Of a stretch of DNA of 58,159 bases, positions 10,316 to 23,319 are shown in pieces (the stretch's first letter is position 1; each line of letters opens with the position of its first letter). A program made the translations under genes and the position numbers. The notes under the pieces were generated by a model that saw nothing but the letters and a program-made list of their open reading frames with translations, was not told the DNA's origin and searched no databases. This stretch comes from Acidobacteriota bacterium. GTDB taxonomy: Bacteria; Acidobacteriota; Blastocatellia; RBC074. Where the stretch lies: positions 1-58,159 of the forward strand of contig JAEUQO010000259.1 in NCBI GenBank assembly GCA_016789605.1. The letters run 5' to 3'.

Positions 10316-10364
10316 GTCTAGGGTGTAGACACGGTACATCCTGGGCTGTAGTTTGTCTACAGCC
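10316..10364. promoter_or_regulatory. Two inverted repeats upstream of padR: candidate PadR operators
   Basis: GTCTA-N5-TAGAC lies at 10316-10330, and GGCTGTAG-N5-CTACAGCC (perfect 8-base arms) at 10344-10364. They share the TGTAGAC/GTCTACA word and the same 5-base spacing. They begin 26 bases upstream of the PadR start, where a promoter would lie. PadR sites are typically inverted repeats of the ATGT...ACAT kind. The operator role is inferred. Confidence 0.6.
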
Positions 10365-10467
10365 GCTGAGCTACCTGGGAAATTTTTTTGTTGAAGCCAG
10401 GCTGTTTGGGGAAAATGGAGGCGGCAGGGAAAGTGGTGGCAACCGGAGCGGCTGAGGCTCCAAAGAC

Positions 10468-10520
10468 GCACAAAGAGCAAAGGGCGAATGACATCGTCAC
10501 TCGCCCTTTGCTCTTTGTGC
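10468..10520 (-). terminator. 20-bp perfect hairpin after the M14 peptidase gene
   Basis: Arms 10468-10487 and 10501-10520 are perfect complements; four more pairs form inside the 13-base loop. It starts 20 bases beyond the peptidase stop. There is no T-run on the minus strand, so it may stabilise the mRNA 3' end or act with Rho. Confidence 0.6.
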
Positions 10521-10540
10521 CAGCAATTGGTTTTGGTGCG

Positions 10541-13576
<3,036 letters not shown>

Positions 13577-13819
13577 AACGGGCCTCCGATGCAAGATCGT
13601 TGCGAAATGCGAGTGTTGATATAGATGGTCGCGCGATGAGCGGCGTCCGGGTGAAATTAGTGCATTGCTTCAGACGGGCGGCATTATGGCGCGGTTACAG
13701 GCTTTCGGCAATTTCGGCGGCTCCCGGCCACGCCGTATGTGCTTGGCGACAGTTGGCAATTTGCAGTAGCCTGCGATCCGGTTGGTATTTCCCGATGTTA
13801 TTCAGAGGTTATCTGTCAG

Positions 13820-14362
13820 ATGAAAATCCTGCTGCGCCAGATCAGTTTTGGGGTTGCGTTGTTGGCCTTCGTCGTTGGCGGCGCAGCCTGCCGGTCAGCA
13901 GCGCGGAAAACAACTGAACAGCCAACGCCTAAGGTAAATGTGTTTCTGCCGCCGGTCGGTTACGTCAATGACTTTGCCGAGTTGCTCAGCGACGACGAAC
14001 ACGCACAACTGACACAGCTTCTCACCGCGTTTAGCGAGAAAACCACGCATCAATTGGTCGTCGCGACGGTCGCCGATTTAGCGCCTTACCAGGCAATCGA
14101 ACCGTACGCGACGGACCTTTTCAACGCCTGGGGCATCGGGACAAAAGAAAAGAACAACGGTGTGTTGCTTTTGATTGCGGTCAAAGAGCGGCGCGTGCGC
14201 ATTGAGGTCGGCAGGGGCCTGGAATCTGTGTTACCCAATGATCTTTGCGCGCAAATTCTGCGCCAACAGGTGACGCCGTTCTTGCGCACAGAGCGGTATG
14301 GCCAGGCTTGCGAGAATGGAACGCGCGAGCTGATGCGAATTTTGGCGACGGCGGCGCGCTAA
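13820..14362 (+). CDS. TPM-domain (YgcG/DUF477-like) lipoprotein
   Basis: A 180-residue exported protein. The start was placed at the ATG at 13820, which gives a compact lipoprotein signal (hydrophobic run ending VVGGAAC, Cys24). The TPM domain spans about residues 40-175: [34 protein letters not shown], and [27 protein letters not shown]. Most relatives carry C-terminal membrane helices or a Gly-rich tail; this one ends right after the domain. TPM domains are linked to envelope protein quality control and phosphatase-like activities, with unclear chemistry. It lies 169 bases before the MoxR-like ATPase on the same strand. Confidence 0.85.
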   Translation: MKILLRQISFGVALLAFVVGGAACRSAARKTTEQPTPKVNVFLPPVGYVNDFAELLSDDEHAQLTQLLTAFSEKTTHQLVVATVADLAPYQAIEPYATDLFNAWGIGTKEKNNGVLLLIAVKERRVRIEVGRGLESVLPNDLCAQILRQQVTPFLRTERYGQACENGTRELMRILATAAR

Positions 14363-14531
14363 ATCGCTTCAGGTGATGTCTTGGTCAGCGCGTCTCTGCT
14401 TCAAATTCGTTGCTTGCGCCGCCTGCGAGCGGCGGGTAAGATCGAACGCGTTTCTGACAGGTGTTGGTCGCCCGTTGAGCGCCGCATCAATCCAGCAACG
14501 TCCCGCTTTTCTTACGAGGTTTGCCCGCGCA

Positions 14532-16046
14532 ATGATCAAGCCACAGACACTTGGTGAACTCCGCGCCAAAGGCTACAAGAGCCGCTCCGTCAAAAATGAA
14601 ATCCGACGAAATTTGATTCGTAAACTGCGTGCCGGTGAGAATCTGTTTCCCGGCGTATTGGGCTATGACGAAACGGTTGTGCCGCAAATCGTCAACGCTT
14701 TGCTGGCACGCCACAACATGATTTTGCTGGGGTTGCGCGGACAGGCCAAAAGCCGCATTTTGCGCGCGCTCGTGCATTTGCTGGACGACGAAATCCCGGT
14801 CATTGCCGGTTCGGAAATCAATGACGACCCGCTGCAACCGCTCAGCGCATATGGCAAACAAATCATCAGCGAAGCGGGCGACGATGCCGCCATTCAATGG
14901 ATCGGGCGCGATTCCCGTTACATCGAAAAACTGGCCACACCCGATGTCACCATCGCTGACATCATCGGGGACGTTGACCCGATCAAGGCTGCACGCGGCG
15001 GGCATTTGCTGTCTGATGAATTGACGATTCATTACGGATTGTTGCCGCGCGCCAATCGCGGTGTGTTTGCGCTGAACGAATTGCCTGATCTGGCGGGCAA
15101 AATTCAGGTGGGATTGTTCAACATCATGCAAGAAGGCGATGTGCAGATTAAGGGGTATCCCGTGCGCTTGCCGTTGGATGTCTTGCTGGTGTTTTCCGCC
15201 AATCCCGAAGATTACACGGCCCGCGGCAAAATCATCACGCCGCTCAAAGACCGCATCGGCGCAGAAATTCAAACTCACTATCCGGCGACGCGTGCGCTGG
15301 GCGTCAAAATCACCAACCAGGAAGCCTGGACCAACCGCGAACGCGATTACGACGGTTCTGTCTATGACCGACCGCGGTTCAAAGTGCCTGCGCTGATTCG
15401 CGAAATCATCGAACAGGTGGCGTTTAGCGCGCGCGACGACAAACGCATAGACAAACGTTCTGGCGTCAGTCAGCGGTTGCCGATCACGTTGCTGGAAACA
15501 GTCGTCTCTAACGCCGAACGTCGCTATTTGCAGGAACTGGCCGAGCATCGTATACAACCGGGCGAATTTTATGTGACGCCGCGTATCAGCGACCTTTACG
15601 CCGCCTTGCCGGCAATTACCGGTAAACTGGAACTGGAATACGAAGGCGAACAGGTCGGCGGTGAACGCATCGCCCGCGAACTGATTCGCAAAGCCTGTGG
15701 CGAAGTTTTCGCCGAACGATACAACGGCATTGATTTTCGCCAGGTGCTCGATCACTTCCAGCACACAAAAGGGGTATCGTTGGGAGAGATGACGCCTGAC
15801 GAAGAGTTGCTGGCTGATTTGCGCAAGGTCAAAGGCCTGCTCGACGCTGCGCGCAGCGGCAATTTGGAAGACGAAGCGCCGGGCACATTGATCGCGGCTT
15901 GTGAATTGGTTTTGGAGGGGTTGCACGCGCAAAAGAAACTGACGCGCAAGGAAGGGCAGGGAAGCGCCAGTTACAGCCGCGCCGAGACAGAGCGTCCATC
16001 GCGCCGACAAAACTATGACGATTGGAGCGGCGGCAGGGTGAATTAA
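14532..16046 (+). CDS. MoxR/magnesium-chelatase-like AAA+ ATPase
   Basis: A 504-residue AAA+ protein. The P-loop is GLRGQAKS (67-74), the Walker B region is GVFALNE (177-183, Asn in place of the usual Asp), and the sensor-1 region is FSANPEDY (221-228). The order resembles MoxR and ChlI-type ATPases. The start at 14532 ([10 protein letters not shown]) fits the fold; the upstream in-frame extension looks non-coding. Such ATPases work with VWA proteins to remodel or mature other proteins. The VWA gene starts 3 bases after the stop, so the two are coupled. The non-canonical Walker B could lower hydrolysis. Confidence 0.88.
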   Translation: MIKPQTLGELRAKGYKSRSVKNEIRRNLIRKLRAGENLFPGVLGYDETVVPQIVNALLARHNMILLGLRGQAKSRILRALVHLLDDEIPVIAGSEINDDPLQPLSAYGKQIISEAGDDAAIQWIGRDSRYIEKLATPDVTIADIIGDVDPIKAARGGHLLSDELTIHYGLLPRANRGVFALNELPDLAGKIQVGLFNIMQEGDVQIKGYPVRLPLDVLLVFSANPEDYTARGKIITPLKDRIGAEIQTHYPATRALGVKITNQEAWTNRERDYDGSVYDRPRFKVPALIREIIEQVAFSARDDKRIDKRSGVSQRLPITLLETVVSNAERRYLQELAEHRIQPGEFYVTPRISDLYAALPAITGKLELEYEGEQVGGERIARELIRKACGEVFAERYNGIDFRQVLDHFQHTKGVSLGEMTPDEELLADLRKVKGLLDAARSGNLEDEAPGTLIAACELVLEGLHAQKKLTRKEGQGSASYSRAETERPSRRQNYDDWSGGRVN

Positions 16047-16049
16047 GTT

Positions 16050-17426
16050 ATGCGCATTACCAGATATTCCAAATGGACGGGCATTGATTGGGACGACATC
16101 AGCCTGGAAGAGTTGATGGAAGCGCTCTCTGATTACCTGCTGCGCAGCGGGTTTGAAGATCAGTTTCGCCAACAATACCAGCGCTGGGCGCGCGATTGGG
16201 GCCGCGATGAATTTGACGATGTTGATCCCGAAGACGCGCTCGAATCGTTGCGCCGCGCCATTCGGCAAGCCTTGCGCGAATCTGGATTGCTCGATCAGGA
16301 ACAGATTCAGCAACTCTTTGACGAAAACGGTGACGCGCGCGACGAACGCCTGGACGAACTGATTGATAAATTGATTCTGCGGCTGATCCAGGAAGGCTAT
16401 CTGAATGTGCAGGGCGACCTGGAAGCGTTGGAACAGATGTTGGGCGAAGACGGCGCAGCCCGCCGCGCGCGCAAGCAGCAACCACAAGGCCAGGGGCAAA
16501 CCGGCGAATACCAGAAGCCGAACATCAAGTTTGAAGTTACGCAAAAAGGCGTGGACTTTCTTGGCTACAAGACGCTGAAAAAGTTGATTTCCGGGTTGGG
16601 CAAATCGTCCTTTGGCCGTCACGACACCAACTATCTGGCGACGGGCGTCGAAGCCTACGAAGCCTCAAAACCATATGAGTTTGGCGATGCGCTGAATCTG
16701 GATGTCACCGGCACGTTGCTGAATGCCGTCGGACGACAGGGGCTGGGCGTTCCGCTCGAACTCGATTACAAAGATTTGCTTGTACGCCAGGCCGAATATC
16801 AATCGTCGTGTGCGACGGTGGTGATGCTCGACTGTTCGCATTCGATGATTCTGTACGGCGAAGACCGGTTCACGCCGGCCAAACGTGTCGCGTTGGCGTT
16901 GTCGCATTTGATTCGCACACAATATCCGGGCGATTCGTTGCGTTTGGTGCTTTTTCACGACGGCGCTGAAGAAATCCCGCTCGGCAAACTCGCCAGCGTG
17001 CAAGTCGGCCCCTATCACACCAACACCTGCGAAGGGTTGAAACTGGCGCGTCGCATTCTGCTTTCGCAGCGCAAAGATATGCGCCAGATCATTATGATCA
17101 CCGACGGCAAACCGTCGGCGTTGTTTGTTGATGGCGAAGCGCCGGGCCACAAACGCGCGGCGCAGGAAGGCGGTCGCCGGTTATATAAAAATTCGATGGG
17201 GCTGGATTCGCGCATCGTCGAAGCGACGCTGGCCGAAGCCGCACAATGTCGTCGTTCCGGCATCATCGTCAACACTTTTATGTTGACCGACGATTACTAC
17301 CTGGTCGAATTCGTCAAACAACTGACCGAAATTGCCCACGGCAAAGCGTATTTCACCACCAGTTTGCGCCTGGGCGAATACGTGATGATGGATTTCATCA
17401 AGCGCAAAACCAGCCGCGTAAAATGA
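16050..17426 (+). CDS. VWA-domain protein, partner of the MoxR-like ATPase
   Basis: A 458-residue protein with a helical, acidic N-terminal half (about 1-230, rich in [11 protein letters not shown]) and a C-terminal von Willebrand A domain. The MIDAS metal site reads LDCSHSM (Asp261, Ser263, Ser265), with a later Asp in IMITDGKPS. No signal peptide is visible, so it is probably cytosolic. VWA partners bind the AAA+ ring and hand it substrates. It ends in an ATGA overlap with the lytic transglycosylase gene, so all three products are made together. Confidence 0.9.
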   Translation: MRITRYSKWTGIDWDDISLEELMEALSDYLLRSGFEDQFRQQYQRWARDWGRDEFDDVDPEDALESLRRAIRQALRESGLLDQEQIQQLFDENGDARDERLDELIDKLILRLIQEGYLNVQGDLEALEQMLGEDGAARRARKQQPQGQGQTGEYQKPNIKFEVTQKGVDFLGYKTLKKLISGLGKSSFGRHDTNYLATGVEAYEASKPYEFGDALNLDVTGTLLNAVGRQGLGVPLELDYKDLLVRQAEYQSSCATVVMLDCSHSMILYGEDRFTPAKRVALALSHLIRTQYPGDSLRLVLFHDGAEEIPLGKLASVQVGPYHTNTCEGLKLARRILLSQRKDMRQIIMITDGKPSALFVDGEAPGHKRAAQEGGRRLYKNSMGLDSRIVEATLAEAAQCRRSGIIVNTFMLTDDYYLVEFVKQLTEIAHGKAYFTTSLRLGEYVMMDFIKRKTSRVK

Positions 17427-19795
17427 TGTTGAACCGATTTCTTTTTCTTTGCTTACTTTGCACTTTCCCCACCTTTATCACCGCTAACGCGCAAATCCGC
17501 CCGGAACAACACGCACAGTTACGTGCGGCGCTCGAACGCGACGACGAACGCACGGCAGAAACGTTGTTGCGCGAAATGAAAAAGGCTGCGCCCGAAGCCT
17601 TTGCGCAAAACAATTACGATTATTTGCTGGCGCGTTTGTTGATGCGGCGCGATGCCAACATCGAAGCCAACCAGTTGTTGCAATCGGTCGTGGCGCGCAA
17701 TTCCGTGCTGGCCAGTTATGCTTTGTGGCATCAGGCAGAGATTGCGCGCGTGGGCGGCAATGCCAAAGAAGAGCAACGGCTGTTGCAACGCTTTTTGTCG
17801 CCTCAGAGCGGTGCGCCTGCTGACCATTTGTACCGCGAGCGCGCCATTCAGCGGTTGGGGGAAAGCTATTTTCGCGGCGGCCAGTATCAATCCGTCATCA
17901 GCTTGTTGCGCGGTTCGGCCAGTGTGCGACGTGACTATCTGGCGTTGATCGGCGAAGCCCAGGCCGCCTTGCGGCAAAACGATGCGGCGCGCGCTTCGTT
18001 TGAATCGGCGCTGGCGGGGACTGCGCAGGACGACACCTCATTGCGCGCCGCGCGCGGACTGGATCGCATCAACGAACTGGAAGGCGCAATGCTCAGCGAG
18101 GCCGAGCATTTGCGCCGCGCGCGCATTTATCAATTCAACCGTTATTTTGGCGATGCGCGCAAACACTGGTTGGCGGTCGTCAGTCAGTTTCCCCAAAGTC
18201 CCAAACGCAATGAGGCGTTGTTTCAACTGGGACGCGGCTATTTTCTCGAAGACAATTTCAGCGAATCGGCCAAGTGGTATGCGCAGGTGCATAAGGAATT
18301 CCCAAGCACGCCGGAAGGCGAACAAGGGTTTTATTACGTTGGCCATTGCTATCAATACCTGGGAGACGCCGATCGTGCGATTGCTCGTTACGAAGAGTTT
18401 TTGCGCGTCTATCCGCGCAGCGAATATGTCGGTTATGCGCACCTGAATGCGATTGACACGTTGCGCACCGCCGGGCGCCACGAAGAGGCCTTGAAGTGGG
18501 CCGCGCGCGGAATGGCGGTGAGCGACGCCTTTACAGCGGTTACGGCGCATTTCAAACAGGCGTTGATCCATTTGGCGCAGGAAGATTATCTGGCGGCGTT
18601 GGCCGATTTCACGGCGTTGCGCAGCCGGAACCTGAGCGTGCGCGGGCAAGTGGCGACGACCAACGGGCCGGAAGTCGCGTTCTTGCGCGCGTACTGTTTG
18701 GAAAAACAGGGCCGGTATGAAGACGCTTTGACAGAGTATTTGGCCTTGCCGGAATTGCGTGGCGGAGCCGCAGGTTATTACGGGTGGCGTGCCAGCGAAC
18801 GGTTGCGTGCGCTGACGGTAAATTTGCGCGCCAAAAACATGGCGGCCACGCGTCGTGACAAATTCGTGGCTGATGCGCGTGCCGCGCACAGTGCCGGAAA
18901 TGCCGCCGTGGCCAAAACCGCCGCGCAACAGGCGTTGCGGTTTTTGCCGGAAGACGCTGCCAACCCGTTGCGCCGCGAATTGCTTTCTGTTCTCAAAACC
19001 AGTTATGGCAAGTTACGCAGCTACCAACCGCCCAGCCTCACAGTGGCACGGGCTGGGCGCGCCGCGCCGCTCAGTGACGGAGAATCCGTGCCCGCCGTGG
19101 CGAATCATCAAACGCTTGCCAGCGAATTGTTGTTTTTGGGGCTTTATGACGAGGGCGCGTCGGAATTGCTGGAAGCCGGTGCGCCGCGTACAACGGCGGC
19201 GTTTTATTGCGCGCGCGGAAATTGCGCCAAGCTGACCTTTGAAGTCGGCGAACCGTTGCTGGCAGGTTTACCGGACGATTACCGATTGGAATTGTTGCCG
19301 CGCGAAACTGCGGAGATTTTTTATCCGCTGCCATTTCGGGCTGCACTGGCGCAGTACGCCGTGCCGCGCGGTGTTGATCCGCGCTTTGTGCTTTCGATTG
19401 CGCGCCAGGAAAGCAGCTACAACCCGCGCGTCAAAAGCGCGTCTGCCGCGCGCGGGTTGATGCAATTCATTGCGCAAACCTCCAACCAGATCGCTGGGCA
19501 ATTGCGGCTGCGCGATTTTGAGCAGAACGATCTTTACAACCCGGAAGTCGCCGTGCTGTTCGGGTCGCAATACCTGAAGAATCTGTTTGAGGAATTTGGC
19601 ACGCCACAGGCGGTGGCGGCGGCTTACAACGGCAGCGAAGATTCCGTCCGTCGCTGGTTGGCGCGCGCCAGAAGCACGGACCCGGATCGTTTTGTGGGCG
19701 AAGTGCTCAAACGCGAAACCAAGGATTACGTGTTCAAGGTGACGGGCAATTATCTCGCGTATCAGAAATGCTATCCCAACGTGGTGGGACGCTGA
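17423..19795 (+). CDS. Soluble lytic murein transglycosylase (SLT) with TPR-like solenoid
   Basis: A 790-residue periplasmic enzyme. The ATG at 17423 overlaps the VWA stop by four bases and opens a clear signal peptide (LFLCLLCTFPTFITANA). Residues about 30-600 form an alpha-helical superhelix with TPR-like units (FQLGRGYFLEDNFSESAKWY, YYVGHCYQYLGDADRAIARY). The C-terminal SLT domain has the catalytic glutamate Glu663 in ARQESSYNP, followed by SAARGLMQF and AAAYNGSEDSVRRW. It cleaves the glycan strands of peptidoglycan to anhydro-muropeptides. Sharing an operon with a MoxR-VWA pair is unusual and suggests controlled wall hydrolysis. Confidence 0.93.
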   Translation: MMLNRFLFLCLLCTFPTFITANAQIRPEQHAQLRAALERDDERTAETLLREMKKAAPEAFAQNNYDYLLARLLMRRDANIEANQLLQSVVARNSVLASYALWHQAEIARVGGNAKEEQRLLQRFLSPQSGAPADHLYRERAIQRLGESYFRGGQYQSVISLLRGSASVRRDYLALIGEAQAALRQNDAARASFESALAGTAQDDTSLRAARGLDRINELEGAMLSEAEHLRRARIYQFNRYFGDARKHWLAVVSQFPQSPKRNEALFQLGRGYFLEDNFSESAKWYAQVHKEFPSTPEGEQGFYYVGHCYQYLGDADRAIARYEEFLRVYPRSEYVGYAHLNAIDTLRTAGRHEEALKWAARGMAVSDAFTAVTAHFKQALIHLAQEDYLAALADFTALRSRNLSVRGQVATTNGPEVAFLRAYCLEKQGRYEDALTEYLALPELRGGAAGYYGWRASERLRALTVNLRAKNMAATRRDKFVADARAAHSAGNAAVAKTAAQQALRFLPEDAANPLRRELLSVLKTSYGKLRSYQPPSLTVARAGRAAPLSDGESVPAVANHQTLASELLFLGLYDEGASELLEAGAPRTTAAFYCARGNCAKLTFEVGEPLLAGLPDDYRLELLPRETAEIFYPLPFRAALAQYAVPRGVDPRFVLSIARQESSYNPRVKSASAARGLMQFIAQTSNQIAGQLRLRDFEQNDLYNPEVAVLFGSQYLKNLFEEFGTPQAVAAAYNGSEDSVRRWLARARSTDPDRFVGEVLKRETKDYVFKVTGNYLAYQKCYPNVVGR

Positions 19796-19817
19796 CGCGC
19801 CGCAGGTTTGGTTGCGT

Positions 19818-21050
19818 TTAGTCGGTTGTTTTGGCTGCGAGGATTGTCGCTGGTTTTACGCTGCGTAAGGCGAGCAACGCGCCCGTGGCAACCAGGATTG
19901 AACTGGCGAGGAAGGCTGCGCCGGGCAAATGCACTGGCGCTGACGGCGACGTGAAATAGCCAAACAGGCCGGTGGCCATCAGCGGCCCGATGATGGCGGC
20001 GATGCTTTGAATGCTGCTGAGCACGCCTTGCACCGCGCCTTGTTCGTCAGGCGGCGTCATCTTGGTAATCAACGATTGAATCGCCGGCATCGCGATTCCG
20101 CCCAAACAGCCGATGACGATGCCGACATACAACACCCAACCTTTGGGCGCGCTTCCATACAGCAAAAACGTCAATGCGCCGATGGACAATCCCGTGATGA
20201 TGGCGCGCCGTTCGCCCAGCCAGCGGACCAGCGTGCCGGTCAGCCCGCCAGAGACCAGCGCATACATCACGCCAACCAGCGCCAGCGACATGCCATTGTC
20301 GAATGGCGTCCAGTTAAACCGATACGTCGTATAGAGCACCCACGTGCTGGGCAATGAATCGTGCGCCAGACGTTCGAGCGCAATGGTCGCCGCCAGCATC
20401 AGCACCACCGGATATTTGCGCAACGAACTGAGCGACGCCCACGGATGCGCACGTTGCCAATGAAACGGACGGCGATTTTCTTGCGCGTGTGATTCAGGCA
20501 AGACAAACAGGCCATACAGCGCATTGCACAGAGTCAGTCCGGCAGCAGCGATAAACGGCGCGCGCAGACCATAGCCGCCCAGCACGCCGCCGAGCGCCGG
20601 ACCCGCGATAAACCCGATGCCGAAACACGCGCCGATCAAGCCAAAGTTTTTGGCGCGCTCTTCGGGCGGCGTGATGTCAGCGATGTAGGCGTTGGCGGCG
20701 GTGATATTGGCGCCCGTGATGCCGGAAATGATGCGCCCGATAAACAACCAAAACAGATTGGGCGCAAACGCCATCAACAAATAATCCAGCCCGGTTCCCA
20801 AGAGCGAAAGCAGGATAATGGGCCGTCGGCCATACGCATCGCTGAGGTTGCCCAGAATCGGTGCGCAAAGAAATTGCATCAAGGCGTAAGACGCCACGAA
20901 CCAGCCAAACACGGTAGAGCCTTCGCTCAGCGTTCCGCCGTACATGTTCGTCACCAATTCCGGCAATACCGGAATGATCAGACCAATCCCCAACATATCT
21001 ATCAGGATCGTGACAAGAATGAAGGGCACAGCGGCTTTTCTGGTGCTCAT
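19818..21050 (-). CDS. MFS drug-type exporter (TetA-like branch)
   Basis: A 410-residue, 12-helix major facilitator protein. The N-terminal half has [18 protein letters not shown], motif A as [19 protein letters not shown], and the antiporter motif C in [16 protein letters not shown]. The second half has [20 protein letters not shown] and [20 protein letters not shown]. These match proton-coupled drug efflux of the Tet(A) group. Tetracycline as the true substrate cannot be read from sequence. AGGAGAAC precedes the ATG. It converges with the transglycosylase gene, with only 22 bases between. Confidence 0.9.
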   Translation of the reverse strand: MSTRKAAVPFILVTILIDMLGIGLIIPVLPELVTNMYGGTLSEGSTVFGWFVASYALMQFLCAPILGNLSDAYGRRPIILLSLLGTGLDYLLMAFAPNLFWLFIGRIISGITGANITAANAYIADITPPEERAKNFGLIGACFGIGFIAGPALGGVLGGYGLRAPFIAAAGLTLCNALYGLFVLPESHAQENRRPFHWQRAHPWASLSSLRKYPVVLMLAATIALERLAHDSLPSTWVLYTTYRFNWTPFDNGMSLALVGVMYALVSGGLTGTLVRWLGERRAIITGLSIGALTFLLYGSAPKGWVLYVGIVIGCLGGIAMPAIQSLITKMTPPDEQGAVQGVLSSIQSIAAIIGPLMATGLFGYFTSPSAPVHLPGAAFLASSILVATGALLALRSVKPATILAAKTTD

Positions 21051-21110
21051 CTGCAGTTCTCCTGTTTGGCTCTTTGTCAGAGTGGCTGCCGGTTTGTGGC
21101 GTCAGTCACG

Positions 21111-22121
21111 TCAGTTGCGGTCGCCGAACCCGTGTTTGCCTTTGCAAAGTTTGCACACGGTTGGCGATTCGGTGTTGTCTACGCGATGGCTGGCGGCTGG
21201 CAACGAACGCAAATAAGCAAAGATCGCTTTCAATTCGTCATCACTCATTTTGCCGTATAAGGCCCAGGGCATCGTCGGATTCAATTTACGGGCTTTGACC
21301 TGACCGGTACGCATGACCTCCAGAAACAACGCTTCGTCGTAATACGAAATGCCTGAAGGATCAGGCGTGATGTTGGTGCTGGTCACCTGGCCGCTAGGTT
21401 CATTCAGCGTGAACCCGCCAGCCATTGCCAAACCCGGAATGGCCGTGCCGCGATCTTGCGGCGTGTGGCAATCGGCGCAACTTGCCAGCATCGCCAAATG
21501 CGCGCCGCGTTTGGCAGGCGTGGAAACGTCAGGTGTCGTTACCGGAACCGTCAACGGCTGCGGCATGGTGTTGACCAACAGGTTGAGCGGGAAGTTTAGT
21601 TTGGTGCGCGGAACGGCATTGCGGATCGGCGGAATGGAGCGCAAATACGTGATGACCGAAGCCAAATCTTCGTCGGGCAAATGCTTATAGTTCATATACG
21701 GCATGATCGGAAACAACGCGTGACCATCGCGGCTGACGCCTTCGCGAATGGCGCGCGCCAGTTCGTCATCGCTCCAAGCGCCGACGCCGGTTTCCTGATC
21801 GGGGGTGATGTTGGGGGCGTACATTTGCCCCGGCGCATCGTAAAAAATTGCGCCGCCGCCTTTTTTGGCTTCGATCGGCAGTGCGCCAGGAGCTTTGAAA
21901 TCGCGCTCGGAGTGGCAATAAAAACAGCCCATGACGTTTTCAACCAGGTGTTTGCCACGTTCCAACCGGGCAGGCGTCCGTTCAAAAGTAAGGTTGGTGG
22001 TTGCGCGCGCTTTGGGGCCGACAAACACGCGCCAAAGTCCAGTGACAAATAATGCCGTCACCACCAGAAGAAAAATGCCCAAAATCGTCAGGCTCGCAAA
22101 TTTGCGCCAGCGAAGTGCCAT
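21111..22121 (-). CDS. Membrane-anchored dihaem cytochrome c
   Basis: A 336-residue protein with an N-terminal anchor helix (about 10-30) and two c-type haem sites, CFYCH (66-70) and CADCH (215-219), each in a cytochrome c domain with a downstream Met ligand candidate. The layout resembles the electron-carrying subunit of membrane alcohol or sugar dehydrogenases. The C-terminus carries a third pair, CKLCK (323-327), followed by GKHG. CXXCK is a known rare haem motif, but this could also bind another metal or none. No dehydrogenase partner lies beside it. Confidence 0.87.
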   Translation of the reverse strand: MALRWRKFASLTILGIFLLVVTALFVTGLWRVFVGPKARATTNLTFERTPARLERGKHLVENVMGCFYCHSERDFKAPGALPIEAKKGGGAIFYDAPGQMYAPNITPDQETGVGAWSDDELARAIREGVSRDGHALFPIMPYMNYKHLPDEDLASVITYLRSIPPIRNAVPRTKLNFPLNLLVNTMPQPLTVPVTTPDVSTPAKRGAHLAMLASCADCHTPQDRGTAIPGLAMAGGFTLNEPSGQVTSTNITPDPSGISYYDEALFLEVMRTGQVKARKLNPTMPWALYGKMSDDELKAIFAYLRSLPAASHRVDNTESPTVCKLCKGKHGFGDRN

Positions 22122-22176
22122 AGTTGTGCTCTCTTTCTAAATGGAACAGTTATTCCTTGCTGACCAACATTTCTGT

Positions 22177-23319
22177 TCAGCGACTATCAGGCTGCGAGAT
22201 ACGTTCGGGGCGGCGCGCCTGTTGACTGGTATTCCACAACGCAGGCGTTGTTTGGCGAATTTCTTCCTGCAACGCGCGATAGCGGTCGCCGAAAATCTGT
22301 TTTTGTTCGTGATTGAGCGGCGCGGTTCCTTTGCCGACCAAACTGCTGGAAATGACGCCGTCCAGCTCCAGGGCGTATTTCACACAGGCGATGGTTTTTT
22401 TGACGGGCTGTCCATTTTCGACAAAGGCACAGATGCGTTCGAATTGCTGGCAAATGCCGAGATAACGGTCGGTCAACTCTTCATCACCCGTCCAGCAAAC
22501 GCGCCAGGCTTTGTGCCATTCGCGCGGCAGACAGTTTGCGGGTCCCGACACCACGCCGATGGGCGGCGCATTGTGCAATTGAAAGTCGCGCCAGCCTTCG
22601 CGCAAACGGCCCAGCAAGCCGTGACTGGGGCGATACATTTCAAAAATCAGCATCGCGTTGCCGATGTAAATGCCGAATTCGCCCGGCAATTTGTAATGCA
22701 ACGCCGCCTTGGTGTAATTGCCCAGCACGTGTCGCGGCGCTGACACTTTCAGTCCGCGCACCCACGGCAACCGGCTCAAGTGTTTGACGATGTGTGTGCG
22801 AATGTGCGGCGGCTGACCGGCGGCGGCAATGTCTGCGTTGTCGTAAAGAAAGACAGGCATCGGTCGCCGCGAAGCTTCGAGCAGGTCGGTGATGTCGCGC
22901 TGAAAAAAACGCACGATGTCTGACTCCGCCAGGTCTTCAATCGCCAGCGGCGCGATCACCGCTGTGTCAGCGCCAAGCTGCAACGCCGCGTCCAGATTGG
23001 CCAGAATTTCCTGCCGCGTAGAACCATTGACGCCGACCCAGGCTTCGACCGCAGACGCGGAAGACGGATTGGCGGCGGTTAGCTCGGCGTTGATTTGGCG
23101 CACTTCGTCCACTTCGATTTCGATAATGCGCTGGCGTTCGATGTTTGCCAGACGATTCCATTCGCCGGTTGTACCCACGCCGAAAATCATTTCGGTGCCG
23201 TAACCGTTTTGCACTACGTGACGAAACACACGGCGTTGTTCGTCGGCGATGACACGGCCTGCGTCGTCGAGAACCGTGATGGTGGGAATGTTCAAGCCAG
23301 TTTTCAGTGTGTAGCTCAT
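22177..23319 (-). CDS. Dihydrodipicolinate synthase/N-acetylneuraminate lyase family protein
   Basis: A 380-residue class-I aldolase of the DapA family. The GTTGEW loop is at about 49-54, the conserved tyrosine is Tyr159 in VFLYDNAD, and the Schiff-base lysine is Lys191 in RGLKVSAP. It is longer than typical DapA (about 290-300), with a C-terminal extension, so the substrate is probably not the lysine-pathway one. The ATG at 23319 overlaps the rsmB stop as ATGA; a TTG 12 bases earlier was rejected. It is third in the fmt-rsmB operon. Confidence 0.85.
   Translation of the reverse strand: MSYTLKTGLNIPTITVLDDAGRVIADEQRRVFRHVVQNGYGTEMIFGVGTTGEWNRLANIERQRIIEIEVDEVRQINAELTAANPSSASAVEAWVGVNGSTRQEILANLDAALQLGADTAVIAPLAIEDLAESDIVRFFQRDITDLLEASRRPMPVFLYDNADIAAAGQPPHIRTHIVKHLSRLPWVRGLKVSAPRHVLGNYTKAALHYKLPGEFGIYIGNAMLIFEMYRPSHGLLGRLREGWRDFQLHNAPPIGVVSGPANCLPREWHKAWRVCWTGDEELTDRYLGICQQFERICAFVENGQPVKKTIACVKYALELDGVISSSLVGKGTAPLNHEQKQIFGDRYRALQEEIRQTTPALWNTSQQARRPERISQPDSR

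Noticed and set aside
14487..16622. Minus-strand open frame of 711 codons opposite the ATPase and VWA genes
   Set aside because: It is antisense to two clear protein families, is rich in Phe/Gln/Arg mirror composition and shows no motif. It is a by-product of codon bias.
19818..21050. Calling the MFS protein a tetracycline resistance gene
   Set aside because: Motifs fit the Tet(A) branch, but many chromosomal relatives export other compounds; sequence alone cannot settle it.
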